Shown here: positions 33,519 to 42,662 of the stretch, in pieces | Numbering within the stretch: the first letter of the stretch is position 1 | Layout of the letters: each line of letters starts with the position of its first letter | Source: Candidatus Uhrbacteria bacterium CG_4_9_14_3_um_filter_50_9 | GTDB taxonomy: Bacteria > Patescibacteriota > Patescibacteriia > UBA9934 > GWF2-40-263 | Direction of reading: 5' to 3' | Length of the DNA: 43,684 nucleotides | NCBI GenBank assembly: GCA_002791295.1 | Contig: PFWU01000012.1 | Span: 1-43,684 of the forward strand | The notes under the pieces: generated by a model | The model's input: only the letters and a program-made list of their open reading frames with translations | Told to the model about the DNA's origin: nothing | Database searches by the model: none | Program-made: the position numbers and the translations under genes

Positions 33519-34572
33519 GAGTTTTTGGTTGGAGTGTTGCGAAAAATGTACTAATAGGAACCGTTAACACAAGCGCACTTGTGCCAGCAAACGTACGAAC
33601 AATCTCTTCCGCAACAACTTCATACTGAAGGAACGATTGCCAGGAACCACTGAAGTGCATGAATAAAAGAAGAAGTGGAAGAGCCGCACCTGCGTAGACC
33701 AGTACAAGGGTATTCACTGTTGAGGCAATGTGATGGCGACCAACACTCATCGCCCGCTTAAACAACGTCCTGCGATCCGTATAGGGGTTCGCTCTAAGAA
33801 GCTCTTCGACAACCTCATTTTGCGTAATAGCAATGTCATCCAAAACACCAGCAGCTCCTAAGATAATTCCCGCCATAAGGAGACCTACAGGGAGCTTGAT
33901 TGTGGAGATTTCCCAGAACAAAAGCGTTGCTTCTTCTGTGCCAAGACCCGTCAGATGTGCCAACCCTGTGAACAAAATCGTAAAGAGTAGGACGAGACCA
34001 AGTCCTGCAACAGAACTTAAGAACGCTAAAAAAGTTTGTCGTTTGATCCCGTGAGACAGATGCATGTTCACAGCAAGAATGACAATGGAACCAAGGACCG
34101 TCACAGTCACAGGATCCGCTCCAGCGAGTATCGATGGGAACACCCACCAAAACAAAATAAGCATCGTCACACCAAGTCCAATGATTGAACGTAGTCCTCG
34201 TAAAAGTCCAACGCAAAGCGTAATGAGGAGAAAGAGTCCTCCAATGAGGTACAAGGCGTTCACGCGAGGAATGTCCTTGTAGAAGGCTGTTGTCCCATCA
34301 GCTTCTTCGACAATCTCCACAAGAATATTATCTCCTTCCTCAAGTTTAAGAGAAAGCCCACCCAAGAGCGATTCCTTTGTATCAACAAAAAAAGATTCTC
34401 CGTATGTGGTTTCAACGTTCAGCGTATAATCCAGAAGACCACGATCATTCATTTCTTCTGTGACGACCTCACTGATTCTCACGTTTTCTTCCCGATGTTC
34501 AATTGTCTGTGCACTCACCGAAATCGGAATGAGACAGATGAGCACGAGAAGAATGCGTTTCATAAATGACAT
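33493..34572 (-). CDS. YibE/F-family membrane protein
   Basis: A 359-residue membrane protein of the YibE/F family, of unknown function. It has an N-terminal signal-like helix (about 4-21), an extracytoplasmic region (about 22-105), and then about seven hydrophobic segments. Typical family stretches are GLLRGLRSIIGLGVT, MAGIILGAAGVLDDIAITQ and RHHIASTVNTLVLVYAGAALPLLLLF. The family is sometimes suggested to be a transporter. The ATG at 34572 fits the promoter spacing; the ATG at 34563 begins the signal helix and is also possible. The gene is probably its own unit, with greA downstream. Confidence 0.8.
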   Translation of the reverse strand: MSFMKRILLVLICLIPISVSAQTIEHREENVRISEVVTEEMNDRGLLDYTLNVETTYGESFFVDTKESLLGGLSLKLEEGDNILVEIVEEADGTTAFYKDIPRVNALYLIGGLFLLITLCVGLLRGLRSIIGLGVTMLILFWWVFPSILAGADPVTVTVLGSIVILAVNMHLSHGIKRQTFLAFLSSVAGLGLVLLFTILFTGLAHLTGLGTEEATLLFWEISTIKLPVGLLMAGIILGAAGVLDDIAITQNEVVEELLRANPYTDRRTLFKRAMSVGRHHIASTVNTLVLVYAGAALPLLLLFMHFSGSWQSFLQYEVVAEEIVRTFAGTSALVLTVPISTFFATLQPKTLDTEKHPT

Positions 34573-34581
34573 AGCTCCACT

Positions 34582-34590
34582 AGTATAACA
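34582..34590 (-). promoter_or_regulatory. Extended -10 promoter of the yibE/F-like gene (leaderless type)
   Basis: On the minus strand: TGT followed by TATACT (34582-34587), an extended -10 with 5 of 6 matches. Nine bases separate it from the ATG at 34572, so the leader would be about three bases. No convincing -35 is present. Confidence 0.6.
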
Positions 34591-34607
34591 AAATCCACAA
34601 AAGGTGC

Positions 34608-36551
34608 TTACATTCCCTGAGTAAACCACCAGTTGTAGATTGAGAATGCAAGTGGAACAGCTGCATCGTTACTCTCTCCACCTTCCTCGATGAGAACAAC
34701 GAGTGCAAGGTTTGGATCATCGTAAGGAGCAAATCCTGTAAACCAAGAGTGATAAGGGCGATCTCCGGGTGTCTGCGCTGTCCCTGTTTTTGCCGCAACA
34801 TCTTCTCCCAGGGCGGAAAGTGAACGTGCACTTCCAATCGTGACAGTTTGACGCATCCCCTGTCGAACAACTTCGAGTGCGTACGCATCCAATCCTTCAA
34901 TCTCCGTCATCTCTCCTTTTGAAAAATCAATCCATCCAGAACCATCAACCGTTTCGACCACATAAGGTTCAAACAAATACCCACCGTTTGCGATCACAGA
35001 CGTTGCCACAGCCATCTGAAGCGGTGTGGTCAGAAAATCTCCTTGACCAATGGAAAGATGATACGTGTCTCCAACATACCAACGCTCCCCCTTCGCCTCC
35101 TCCTTCCATTCCTTTGTCGGAAGAAACCCATCCTGTTCTCCCGATAAATCAACTCCGGTAGGGCTACCGAAACCAAAACGTGCAGCATACGTGTTAATAC
35201 GCTCAACCCCGAGGCCCGTCACAGAATCAAACCCACCTCCGATGATGTAAAAATACGTATTCACGGATTCGGAGATCGCTTTTCGGACATCTGTCACTCC
35301 ATGCCCACCAGCCTTCCAGTCAGGAAAGAACCACTGACCGATCCTAAGCCCACCAGTGGAAACAAAGGAGGTGTGTTCATTCACCACGCCTTCAGCAAGG
35401 GCTGCATAAGCAATAAAGGGCTTAAACGTGGATCCCGAAGGATACTCACCAGCAATAGCTCTTGGAAACAACGGCTGATCTGGATCATTAAGAAATGCCT
35501 GGTAATTTTCTGTACTAATGCCGTTAACAAAGAGATTGCTGTCGAACGTCGGCAGGCTGACCATGGCGCGGATGGCTCCTGTTTGAGGATCAACGGCCAC
35601 CACGGATCCTCGTGAGGCACCAACACGATCCAATGTGTTCTGAAGTTCAAGTTCAATGTATTTTTGAAAATCTAAATCAATACTTAAGGAAATATCTGCG
35701 CCAGGTACTGGAGATTCTTCTGTCACGACAGCAAGCTTCGTCCCTTGTGCATCAACTTCATATACAAGCTGACCAGGGATCCCTCTGAGCACGCTTTCGG
35801 CTGTACGTTCCACCCCTGACTTCCCCACCTCATCAATAGGTCGGTACGTATCGTCAAGCGTTTCAAGTTCTGAGGCACTTACATTACCTGTATATCCCAA
35901 CACATGAGAGAGTGAAGGGGCTGAAGAACTGTAAACTCTCTTGGTTCCTGTGACGAGATCGAATGCGTCAATCGAGGCCAGTTCAATTGCAAGACGCATC
36001 GCTGTTTCATAGGAAAGATACTCCTTCACGGGAATCGCATCGTAAGGCCTTGAGATAAAATCAGAAATTAATAAATCAATATCTGTTCGCACAAGTCCTG
36101 CAAGAGAAGCCACATATTCAATTTGTTCCGTCCGCTCCTCTTCGTCGATAGGGAGATCCCCTATGGTCATGGTGAGTGAAAAAGTTGCTTCATTCGATGC
36201 CAGGAGTTGACCATGACGATCAAAAATAGACCCTCGTGGAGGGACAATAAGTTTAACTGATTCTCGATTCCGTACGGAGAGTGCCTGATAGTGTCCCCCC
36301 TCAACAATTTGAAGTTGTGCTGAGCGTCCTAGAAAAAGGAAAAGAAATGAGAGGATGAAAATAGAAAAGAGGCGTAACCGCTTTGAACCTATCTTCATCT
36401 TTACAAACTGTGTTTTGTTCGAAGTCACCTCATCAAACTCCACATACTCATGACTCATGTCCCCGAGATTCTGATGATGAACAGTTCCAAAACGGCCGTC
36501 ATCTTGAAGGATAAAGAGATGTTTTGTTGTGGATTTACGAAACCAAGACAT
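34608..36551 (-). CDS. mrdA: Penicillin-binding protein 2 (elongasome transpeptidase)
   Basis: Class B PBP that cross-links peptidoglycan during elongation with the MreBCD proteins. The 647 residues have one membrane helix (about 60-76), a pedestal domain beginning VPPRGSIFDRHGQLLA (about 103-118) and a transpeptidase domain. The three active-site motifs are intact: STFK, SVN and KTG (the last in AAKTGTAQTP). The cytoplasmic N-terminus, about 58 residues, is much longer than the roughly 20 of typical PBP2 and includes a histidine- and acid-rich stretch. The ATG at 36551 lies two bases after mreD. It is the last gene of the mre operon; rodA is not in the window. Confidence 0.92.
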   Translation of the reverse strand: MSWFRKSTTKHLFILQDDGRFGTVHHQNLGDMSHEYVEFDEVTSNKTQFVKMKIGSKRLRLFSIFILSFLFLFLGRSAQLQIVEGGHYQALSVRNRESVKLIVPPRGSIFDRHGQLLASNEATFSLTMTIGDLPIDEEERTEQIEYVASLAGLVRTDIDLLISDFISRPYDAIPVKEYLSYETAMRLAIELASIDAFDLVTGTKRVYSSSAPSLSHVLGYTGNVSASELETLDDTYRPIDEVGKSGVERTAESVLRGIPGQLVYEVDAQGTKLAVVTEESPVPGADISLSIDLDFQKYIELELQNTLDRVGASRGSVVAVDPQTGAIRAMVSLPTFDSNLFVNGISTENYQAFLNDPDQPLFPRAIAGEYPSGSTFKPFIAYAALAEGVVNEHTSFVSTGGLRIGQWFFPDWKAGGHGVTDVRKAISESVNTYFYIIGGGFDSVTGLGVERINTYAARFGFGSPTGVDLSGEQDGFLPTKEWKEEAKGERWYVGDTYHLSIGQGDFLTTPLQMAVATSVIANGGYLFEPYVVETVDGSGWIDFSKGEMTEIEGLDAYALEVVRQGMRQTVTIGSARSLSALGEDVAAKTGTAQTPGDRPYHSWFTGFAPYDDPNLALVVLIEEGGESNDAAVPLAFSIYNWWFTQGM

Positions 36552-36553
36552 GT

Positions 36554-37060
36554 TTAGAAGAGAGAGTGAATACGAGAAACAAAGGATCGTTGAAGTGGAA
36601 AGAAAAAAAGTAATAACACCGTTGCCCCAATCATGCGCCAAAACGTAAAACTGAAATAATCTTCAAGAGAGATAATGGACGTGTCAGTGAGCTGTGTTGC
36701 AAACAGTGTTAGGATCTCTGTCACCGAGAGAACAATGAGCACCGAGACGGTTGTACCGAGTACACCATAGAACGAACGATTAGAAAACAGGAGTCGTGAC
36801 ATGATGAGCGCCGCAACAGCAGCAATTGCATAGGCAAGCGTCGCAAATGGAAGTGTGTGCAAACGGAACAGATCAAGAAGGATGCCGTACAGAATAATCC
36901 AGCCAATGGCATAGGGATCATTCTGCGCCTGCAATCTCAAGATGCTTAGTGTGATAACCAAAGGAGCAGCAGAGAACGGAAATGGCAATGAAGAGATGAA
37001 AGCGAGCTCTAGAGAAGTTAAAAGAATGAACAGCAGGATGAACCAGAGAATGCGTGTCAT
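36554..37060 (-). CDS. mreD: Rod shape-determining protein MreD
   Basis: Small polytopic membrane protein of the elongasome. The 168 residues form about five hydrophobic helices with the typical FLLFILLTSLELAF-like start and a central ILYGILLDLFRLHTLPFAT loop resembling the usual GLxxDL motif. The assignment depends strongly on position: it overlaps mreC by ATGA and sits between mreC and mrdA, the usual order. Confidence 0.85.
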   Translation of the reverse strand: MTRILWFILLFILLTSLELAFISSLPFPFSAAPLVITLSILRLQAQNDPYAIGWIILYGILLDLFRLHTLPFATLAYAIAAVAALIMSRLLFSNRSFYGVLGTTVSVLIVLSVTEILTLFATQLTDTSIISLEDYFSFTFWRMIGATVLLLFFFPLQRSFVSRIHSLF

Positions 37061-37860
37061 AAAGTGTCCGTGAGGATGACAAGAACCTGAGAATATCTGT
37101 GGGCGTCTGCCACAGGCTCTACAACAGCTTCTTGAAATGGAGTCTGATCGTCAACAACAATGGCATTAATCACACCAACGAGTAGCCCACTTGGAACAGA
37201 CTCATCGAGCCCGGATGTCACAACAATATCATTCACTTCAATCCGCTCCTCTTCTGGAACAAAAGACATGGTCAGTAAATTCCCCATTCCTCCTTCAACG
37301 ATTCCAATGGTGCGGGTTTCATTGAGAATAGAGACTGCGAGCGCCATGTCTGGGTCTGACAATACCGTGACAGTTGATGTGTAAGGTCCTGTGCTTAGGA
37401 CTTTTCCAATAATGAACCCTTCCCCAACAACGACAGCCTGCCCCTCATGAATCCCATCCTCCTCACCTCGATCAATAAGAAAACGATTTGAATCCGGACC
37501 AATGCTTCGACCAGTGATGTTTGCAGAAACAGTTGAATAATTAGCTCTTTCAAGAAATCCCAACAGTTCCATCAAGGCATTGTTCTCGTCTCTTAAAAGT
37601 TCTAATTCTGTCTGATCGACCATGTAGGCGTCTCGCTGTCCAATAAGAACCTCTAGTTCACTCGGTAAAATTGATCCTGCCGTCAAAAAATAAAAGACAT
37701 CCTCATAGATGCTGGTTCCGAGGGCGGAAAGCGGTCGTTGAATAACGGATAAGACATCTACTGTTCGTCCAAAGAACAAGATGATGAGAAGAAGGACAAC
37801 CCCAGCAGGGAGATACAGACGTCGTGCGGATCTTGATGAGAGCAATGACCGCTTTGACAT
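37057..37860 (-). CDS. mreC: Rod shape-determining protein MreC
   Basis: Bitopic elongasome protein whose periplasmic part activates PBP2. The 267 residues have a basic cytoplasmic N-terminus, one membrane helix (about 15-32), a coiled-coil segment (about 75-100, LELLRDENNALMELLGFLE) and the two beta-barrel domains. The beta domains show the family stretches ANITGRSIGPDSNRFLIDRG, GFIIGKV and VVTSGLDESVPSGLLVGVI. Length is typical. It lies between mreB (three bases upstream) and mreD (overlapping). Confidence 0.93.
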   Translation of the reverse strand: MSKRSLLSSRSARRLYLPAGVVLLLIILFFGRTVDVLSVIQRPLSALGTSIYEDVFYFLTAGSILPSELEVLIGQRDAYMVDQTELELLRDENNALMELLGFLERANYSTVSANITGRSIGPDSNRFLIDRGEEDGIHEGQAVVVGEGFIIGKVLSTGPYTSTVTVLSDPDMALAVSILNETRTIGIVEGGMGNLLTMSFVPEEERIEVNDIVVTSGLDESVPSGLLVGVINAIVVDDQTPFQEAVVEPVADAHRYSQVLVILTDTL

Positions 37861-37863
37861 AGG

Positions 37864-38916
37864 TTAAACGATGCTCCCTTCACTGGCTGAAGGAAGGGTG
37901 ATGTCCTTGAGAAGCTCTGGATCATCTAAAAGAAGTCCGGCTCCACGCACCACAGAGGTAAGTGGATCCTCAGCCACACGAACAGGGATGGCGGCCTCAC
38001 GTGAAATCAACTGATCCAATCCACGTAACAACGCACCGCCTCCCGTTAAAATAATCCCCCGCTCGTAGATGTCTGCCACTAATTCCGGTGGAGTGGTCTC
38101 AAGTGTTGATTTGATGCTATCAATAATGGTGCGAATAGAGCGCTCTAAAGCCTCACGAATCTGTGTATCGTTAACAATAATTTCTTTTGGAAGACCACTA
38201 AGTAAATCTCGTCCACGCATCTCAATGGTGAGTGGCTCTTCTTGTGCAATCGCACTTCCGATGCGCATCTTCACTTTTTCTGCAATGCGCTCACCAAGAA
38301 GCAGGTTAAACGCATCACGTGCGTAGTGAATAATATTTTTATTCAATTCGTCACCAGCGACGTCTAGTGATTTCCAGGTCACAACACCCGCAAGAGACAT
38401 CACGGCAATTTCCGTTGTCCCACCACCAATATCAACCACCATCATTCCAAGCGATTCTGAAAGTGGAAGCCTGGCACCCAGCGCAGCAAGCATCGTATTT
38501 TCAACCATGTGCACCTTGCGCGCCCCAGCAGAGAGAGCTGCGTCTTCAATCGCTTTCCGCTCAACCTCAGTCGTCTCAAGCGGGACACCAATAACAATCG
38601 TTGGTCTTGGAATGATGGTAAACGACTCGGAATGAACCTTATCAATAAAATACTTGAGCATTTTCTCTGTGATTTCAAAGTCAGAAATGACACCGTTTGT
38701 AAGCGGCTTGGTGATTTGAATGTGGGGAGGTGTCTTACCCAACATATCCTTGGCATCCTTACCAACGGCAAGAATTTGATCTGTTCTGGTGTTTACCGCC
38801 ACAATTGATGGTTCATTTATCACAATGCCTCCATCACTTGAATAAACAAGGGTGTTTGAGGTACCGAGATCAATCCCGAGATCCTTTGAAAAATGTCCGA
38901 ATAGTTTGTTAAACAT
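37864..38916 (-). CDS. mreB: Rod shape-determining protein MreB
   Basis: Bacterial actin homologue that positions cell-wall synthesis along the cell. The 350 residues have the actin-type phosphate-1 loop DLGIDLGTSNTLVY (about 12-25), phosphate-2 motif VVDIGGGTTEIAVM and adenosine motif ILTGGGALLRGLD near 290. The N-terminus MFNKLFGHFSKD could form the amphipathic membrane-binding helix. The ATG at 38916 is preferred over one at 38928 because it matches the family start. First gene of the mreBCD-mrdA operon. Its presence suggests rod-shaped or elongating cells. Confidence 0.95.
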   Translation of the reverse strand: MFNKLFGHFSKDLGIDLGTSNTLVYSSDGGIVINEPSIVAVNTRTDQILAVGKDAKDMLGKTPPHIQITKPLTNGVISDFEITEKMLKYFIDKVHSESFTIIPRPTIVIGVPLETTEVERKAIEDAALSAGARKVHMVENTMLAALGARLPLSESLGMMVVDIGGGTTEIAVMSLAGVVTWKSLDVAGDELNKNIIHYARDAFNLLLGERIAEKVKMRIGSAIAQEEPLTIEMRGRDLLSGLPKEIIVNDTQIREALERSIRTIIDSIKSTLETTPPELVADIYERGIILTGGGALLRGLDQLISREAAIPVRVAEDPLTSVVRGAGLLLDDPELLKDITLPSASEGSIV

Positions 38917-38918
38917 AG

Positions 38919-38927
38919 TTATCCACA
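38919..38927. promoter_or_regulatory. Consensus DnaA box in the mreB leader
   Basis: TTATCCACA at 38919-38927, a perfect match to the DnaA-box consensus, two bases upstream of the mreB ATG. A single box in a leader is not an origin; it could be a DnaA-regulated site or chance. Confidence 0.4.
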
Positions 38928-38954
38928 AAACAAAAATAGGATCTTGACCCCGAG

Positions 38955-38983
38955 ATTTTACCTGACCGTAGAGCTACTATCAA
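38955..38983 (-). promoter_or_regulatory. Promoter of the mreBCD-mrdA operon
   Basis: On the minus strand: TTGATA (38978-38983), 17-base spacer, TAAAAT (38955-38960), both 5 of 6. Predicted start about 38948, leaving a leader of about 32 bases without a Shine-Dalgarno site. Confidence 0.7.
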
Positions 38984-39013
38984 CTAGTTCATGAATATCT
39001 TTAGTGCTCAAGC

Positions 39014-39391
39014 CTACTTCTTTTTCAGACTTAGAAAAATCATCTCAAAAATACTGACAATAAGGATAAAGAGAACAAGAGTCCACCAACGGAGAAGACC
39101 CAGACCTGAGAGAACCAGCCCCCCGATAAAAAGGACTGTGAGTAGAAGCGCCTGTCGAAATGAACGTGCGCTCATACGAACAAGAATCTCATCTTTTTTT
39201 AACCATATTCTGATGAGGACTCCTGCAACAGAAAGTGTTCCAAGAAGCGCCGAGGCAAGACTTCCGTAAAACAAAATAAACCCCAGGAGACCTGAACGTG
39301 TTGGATCAATAGCATTCACCACCACCAGCCATGCAATCCATGCAACAGCGCTCGCAACTCCCATGATGATTAAAAATGTTTTGAAATTCAT
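39014..39391 (-). CDS. Small polytopic membrane protein of unknown function
   Basis: A 125-residue protein with about four hydrophobic helices (roughly 4-24, 37-58, 76-93 and 97-120). A conserved-looking DPTRSGLLGFILFYGSL stretch follows helix 1, and an ARSFRQALLL cytoplasmic turn precedes helix 3. I believe similar proteins occur widely in Patescibacteria but no function is known. The ATG at 39391 overlaps the DciA-like gene stop (ATGA), so the two are coupled. The longer upstream frame would lie inside that gene. Confidence 0.7.
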   Translation of the reverse strand: MNFKTFLIIMGVASAVAWIAWLVVVNAIDPTRSGLLGFILFYGSLASALLGTLSVAGVLIRIWLKKDEILVRMSARSFRQALLLTVLFIGGLVLSGLGLLRWWTLVLFILIVSIFEMIFLSLKKK

Positions 39392-39699
39392 ACTCCCCTT
39401 GGTTTGAAACGAAAACGAACGTGTTGAATATAGTTTCCACCTAGAATCTCGTTGAGTCGAACAATAAATGATTCTTCTTGCTGCATAAGATGGTCTTGTA
39501 CCGCTCCCGTGACCACCCCGATCGTGATCGTCTCCTTTGCAAATGAGAGTGTCCGAGCATCTGTGTCGCAACCTGTAGGGAGCAACTCCTTCAGAACCTT
39601 GTCTGAACGATCAACAATGAACGCCGCTGTAATTTGGCGCCCGATTCCCGCTCTGTTCACGGCTCCGTTCAATAAATTTCCCAGTGGAGAAAGCCCCAT
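39388..39699 (-). CDS. DciA-like DUF721 protein (putative replicative helicase loader)
   Basis: A 103-residue protein resembling the DUF721/DciA family, whose members load or assist the replicative helicase DnaB in bacteria lacking DnaC/DnaI. The features are the small mixed fold, a FAKETITIGVVTG strand region and the C-terminal LNEILGGNYIQHVRFRF, which matches the LN..lg...v..irfR end of the family. It lies after the UvrD-like gene with its own -10 box and overlaps the downstream membrane protein gene by ATGA. Assignment is by pattern only. Confidence 0.65.
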   Translation of the reverse strand: MGLSPLGNLLNGAVNRAGIGRQITAAFIVDRSDKVLKELLPTGCDTDARTLSFAKETITIGVVTGAVQDHLMQQEESFIVRLNEILGGNYIQHVRFRFKPRGV

Positions 39700-39707
39700 A
39701 GGACTCT

Positions 39708-39732
39708 ATTGTACGTTAACGAGCCTTAAACT
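39708..39732 (-). promoter_or_regulatory. Candidate promoter of the DciA-like gene (leaderless type)
   Basis: On the minus strand: TACAAT (39708-39713), preceded by an 18-base spacer and TTGTGA inside the end of the helicase gene. Eight bases separate the -10 box from the ATG at 39699. Confidence 0.5.
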
Positions 39733-42652
39733 CACAAATGTCAGCGAAGTCACAAAATGAACAGTGAAACCCCGGTGTGGCTTCAAAGCTCGATGTGCGA
39801 ATCTGCTGAACACGATCCACAACCTGCTCTTCTAGATTCAACAAGTCCTCAGGAGACCCAAGAAATGAAACCTGCGAATTATCTTCTAAATAATGAAACG
39901 TCAGCCTACGGACATCAAGACCCAGAACATCCCTTGCGGCTAGCTGATACAAGAACAGCTGCTCCTTGTCTTGCTTCGAAAGCTTTTTGTCCGTTTTTGC
40001 ACTGCCGGTTTTATAGTCAATAATTTCCACCCCACCCTCATCGAGTGCATCAATGCGGTCAATACGTCCCTTGACGACCACATCACCCAGCTTCAACGTG
40101 AATCCTTGTTCAAGCGTGAGTGGTTTCGGTGGTGCATTCTGAATCATCTTTATAAATCCCCTTAAGGATTCCCTCCCTTTTTCACGATACTCCTCTCGTT
40201 GCGTGTCATTGATATACCAATCATCTTGCCAACACTGATCAAAGAGTTCAAAGAGTTCATCTTTTGAGACTGGAAGATTTTCGAAGTGTTGTGCTTCAGG
40301 CACTTCAAACAGACTCCCCTGCTCTGCCCCTGCACGTTCCTGCCACACTGTAAAATAACGTTGCAATGTGTTATGCATGGTCTTCCCAAAAGAGAAGGTC
40401 CACTTTCCAAACACGGGGACGTTGAGAATGTGTGCAAATTTATACTGTAATGGGCAAGTATTAAATGCGGCTAACTGTGTAAACGAGAATTGTTTAGGGA
40501 TGGGCATGTGTATCTGCTGATCTGTGTATGCCTCAGGTCCCCGATCTTCATCAAAAATCTCTACCACAAGCGTGTCATCCTTCTTTGGCTCCTCATAGCC
40601 CAATTCATACAAAAACCGAGAGAGTTTACGCTTACGTGCACCACCGTAGTCTGAGGCAGAGGTAAAGAAGAGTCCCTCCTTCGCTCGGGTCATTGCCACA
40701 TAGAAGAGCCGACGCTCTTCTTCAAGATGATCTACTGAGTCGCTCGAGGATGGCACAAGTGCCTCAGGAAGTGGAATGCTTTCTGATTTTGCATTGGTCG
40801 GAAATCGCTGGTTTACGAGATTCACGACAAAAACATGTTTAAACTCAAGCCCCTTGGCCGCATGCACGGTCATAATTTTTACGACATCAGGTCCTGCATC
40901 AAAATCTACATTCAACGAACCCTCCTCTCCGGCAGCGCGCTCATGCTCAAACTCCTTCAAGAAATGGTGGAGCACAGGATGCTCATGACGTCGCTCAAAG
41001 GATCTCATGCGCTCATACATCTGTTGTAGGTACCCAAACCCCTCCTGTTTAAATCGCTCCCCTTGATGATTCAACCACTCGAGATACCCGGTCTGCTTTG
41101 CAACGAGAATATACAGTTCACCAATTCTCCTCGTTCGAGCTTCTTTTTGAAGACGTTCGATGAGGCCTAAAATTAGACGGAGACGTTCAACCTCCTCAGG
41201 TGGAAGCCCTGACGACACTTGAGCGAGCTGACACGCCTCATAGAGGCTCTTCCCCTTTTGATAGGCAAGATGATTGAGTTCGATGATCGTCTGGGTGGAA
41301 AGTCCCTGTGCACCCTGAGAGAGCAAGCGGTACATACTCGGGCTATCAAAAGGATTGTCTATCACCCGCAGCCACGAAAGCACATCGAGCACAACCGGCT
41401 TGGTGTAAAGACCACTCAAGGCAAGAAATTGATAGGGAATCTTGTGACGCTCAAGTACCTGGGCAAAATCCATCCCCGCACTGTTTGAGCGCACAAGAAT
41501 GGCAAAATCACTCCACGCAACCCCCTCATCCTTGAGTGAAACAATCTTCTCAACCACCATGGAAACCTCGTCTTCCAGTCGATCGGCGTGCAGGTGTTCA
41601 ATCGTGCCAGTGAGTTCAAGCCCCGCTTTCAACTTCTTACTCAACGCGCCTTCAGAACTTGCCTCAAGCCGATTGGGATTGTTGTGTTGAATGAATGCGT
41701 GTGCCTGATCCAAAATGGCTTGCGAGGATCGGTAATTTGTCGTGAGCACAATACGCTTCGCTTCAGAATAATCTTTTTCAAAACGAAGAATGTTTGCAAG
41801 CGAGGCCCCACGAAATTTATAAATCGACTGATCATCATCCCCCACCACCGTCAAATTGTTCTTTGGCGCAGCAATCAGCTTCACGAGTTGGTACTGGGCA
41901 TCATTTGTATCCTGAAACTCATCCACGAGAACAAACGGGTAGCGCTCTCGCACCGTCTTGAGCACGGTCGGCCGCTCAGTGAGGAGTTTGATCGAATAGA
42001 GCATCAAATCACCGAAATCAAGACAGTCGTTCTCTAAAAGAATCTGCTGATAGGTCGCATACGCACGCGCAAGCTCATCCAAACGATTGAGTTCCGCCGT
42101 AGCCTCCTCGTGAGCCTGAGCGGTATCAAGATTTGCCCGCTCAGCCTCCACATGCGCCAGATAGGCATCTGAATCAATGACAGAATCCTTCGCGCGCGAA
42201 AAATGCGTGAGGAGAGATCGAATGTACTTTGTGGGATTTCCAAGCGGTCTGTAATGCGACAGATCAAAGCGATCAAAATTCTGACGAGCAAGGAGCCACG
42301 CATCAAGTTCATTGGCCAAACGAAAATCTCGTGACAATCCCATCTCAACGCCATACTCACGCAAGAGACGCTCACAGAAGGAGTGAAACGTTGAAATTTG
42401 CAAATCAACATACCCATACGGCAACAGACGATCGACACGCTCTTCCATCTCCCCTGCTGCCTTGTCCGTAAAGGTGAGCGCAAGAATTTCTTCTGGCTTC
42501 ACCAGCCCCTGGTCAATGAGCCAAGCAATTCGATGCGTGACCACGGTGGTCTTTCCTGTTCCCGCTCCTGCAACAATCATGAGAGGTCCTTCCGTGTGTG
42601 TGACCGCTTCACGTTGTTCAGGGTTTAATTTTACGAGCAAATCATGACTCAT
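39716..42652 (-). CDS. UvrD/RecB-like helicase fused to a Fe-S PD-(D/E)XK nuclease
   Basis: A 978-residue repair protein. The N-terminal SF1A helicase has Walker A GAGTGKT (about 29-35), DEFQDT (Walker B), GDDDQSIYKFRGA (motif III) and a C-terminal motif VAMTRAKEGL near 650. The last 260 residues form a RecB/Cas4-type nuclease: GRIDRID, then the catalytic EIIDYKTG and QLFLYQLA. Four cysteines, one in FNTCPLQYKF and three in CSFCDFADIC at the end, are placed to bind a 4Fe-4S cluster, as in AddB and Cas4. It could unwind and trim broken DNA without a separate RecB or AddB partner, but that is inference. The ATG at 42652 fits the -10 box spacing; 42664 is an alternative. Confidence 0.9.
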   Translation of the reverse strand: MSHDLLVKLNPEQREAVTHTEGPLMIVAGAGTGKTTVVTHRIAWLIDQGLVKPEEILALTFTDKAAGEMEERVDRLLPYGYVDLQISTFHSFCERLLREYGVEMGLSRDFRLANELDAWLLARQNFDRFDLSHYRPLGNPTKYIRSLLTHFSRAKDSVIDSDAYLAHVEAERANLDTAQAHEEATAELNRLDELARAYATYQQILLENDCLDFGDLMLYSIKLLTERPTVLKTVRERYPFVLVDEFQDTNDAQYQLVKLIAAPKNNLTVVGDDDQSIYKFRGASLANILRFEKDYSEAKRIVLTTNYRSSQAILDQAHAFIQHNNPNRLEASSEGALSKKLKAGLELTGTIEHLHADRLEDEVSMVVEKIVSLKDEGVAWSDFAILVRSNSAGMDFAQVLERHKIPYQFLALSGLYTKPVVLDVLSWLRVIDNPFDSPSMYRLLSQGAQGLSTQTIIELNHLAYQKGKSLYEACQLAQVSSGLPPEEVERLRLILGLIERLQKEARTRRIGELYILVAKQTGYLEWLNHQGERFKQEGFGYLQQMYERMRSFERRHEHPVLHHFLKEFEHERAAGEEGSLNVDFDAGPDVVKIMTVHAAKGLEFKHVFVVNLVNQRFPTNAKSESIPLPEALVPSSSDSVDHLEEERRLFYVAMTRAKEGLFFTSASDYGGARKRKLSRFLYELGYEEPKKDDTLVVEIFDEDRGPEAYTDQQIHMPIPKQFSFTQLAAFNTCPLQYKFAHILNVPVFGKWTFSFGKTMHNTLQRYFTVWQERAGAEQGSLFEVPEAQHFENLPVSKDELFELFDQCWQDDWYINDTQREEYREKGRESLRGFIKMIQNAPPKPLTLEQGFTLKLGDVVVKGRIDRIDALDEGGVEIIDYKTGSAKTDKKLSKQDKEQLFLYQLAARDVLGLDVRRLTFHYLEDNSQVSFLGSPEDLLNLEEQVVDRVQQIRTSSFEATPGFHCSFCDFADICEFKAR

Positions 42653-42662
42653 AATCGTGAAC

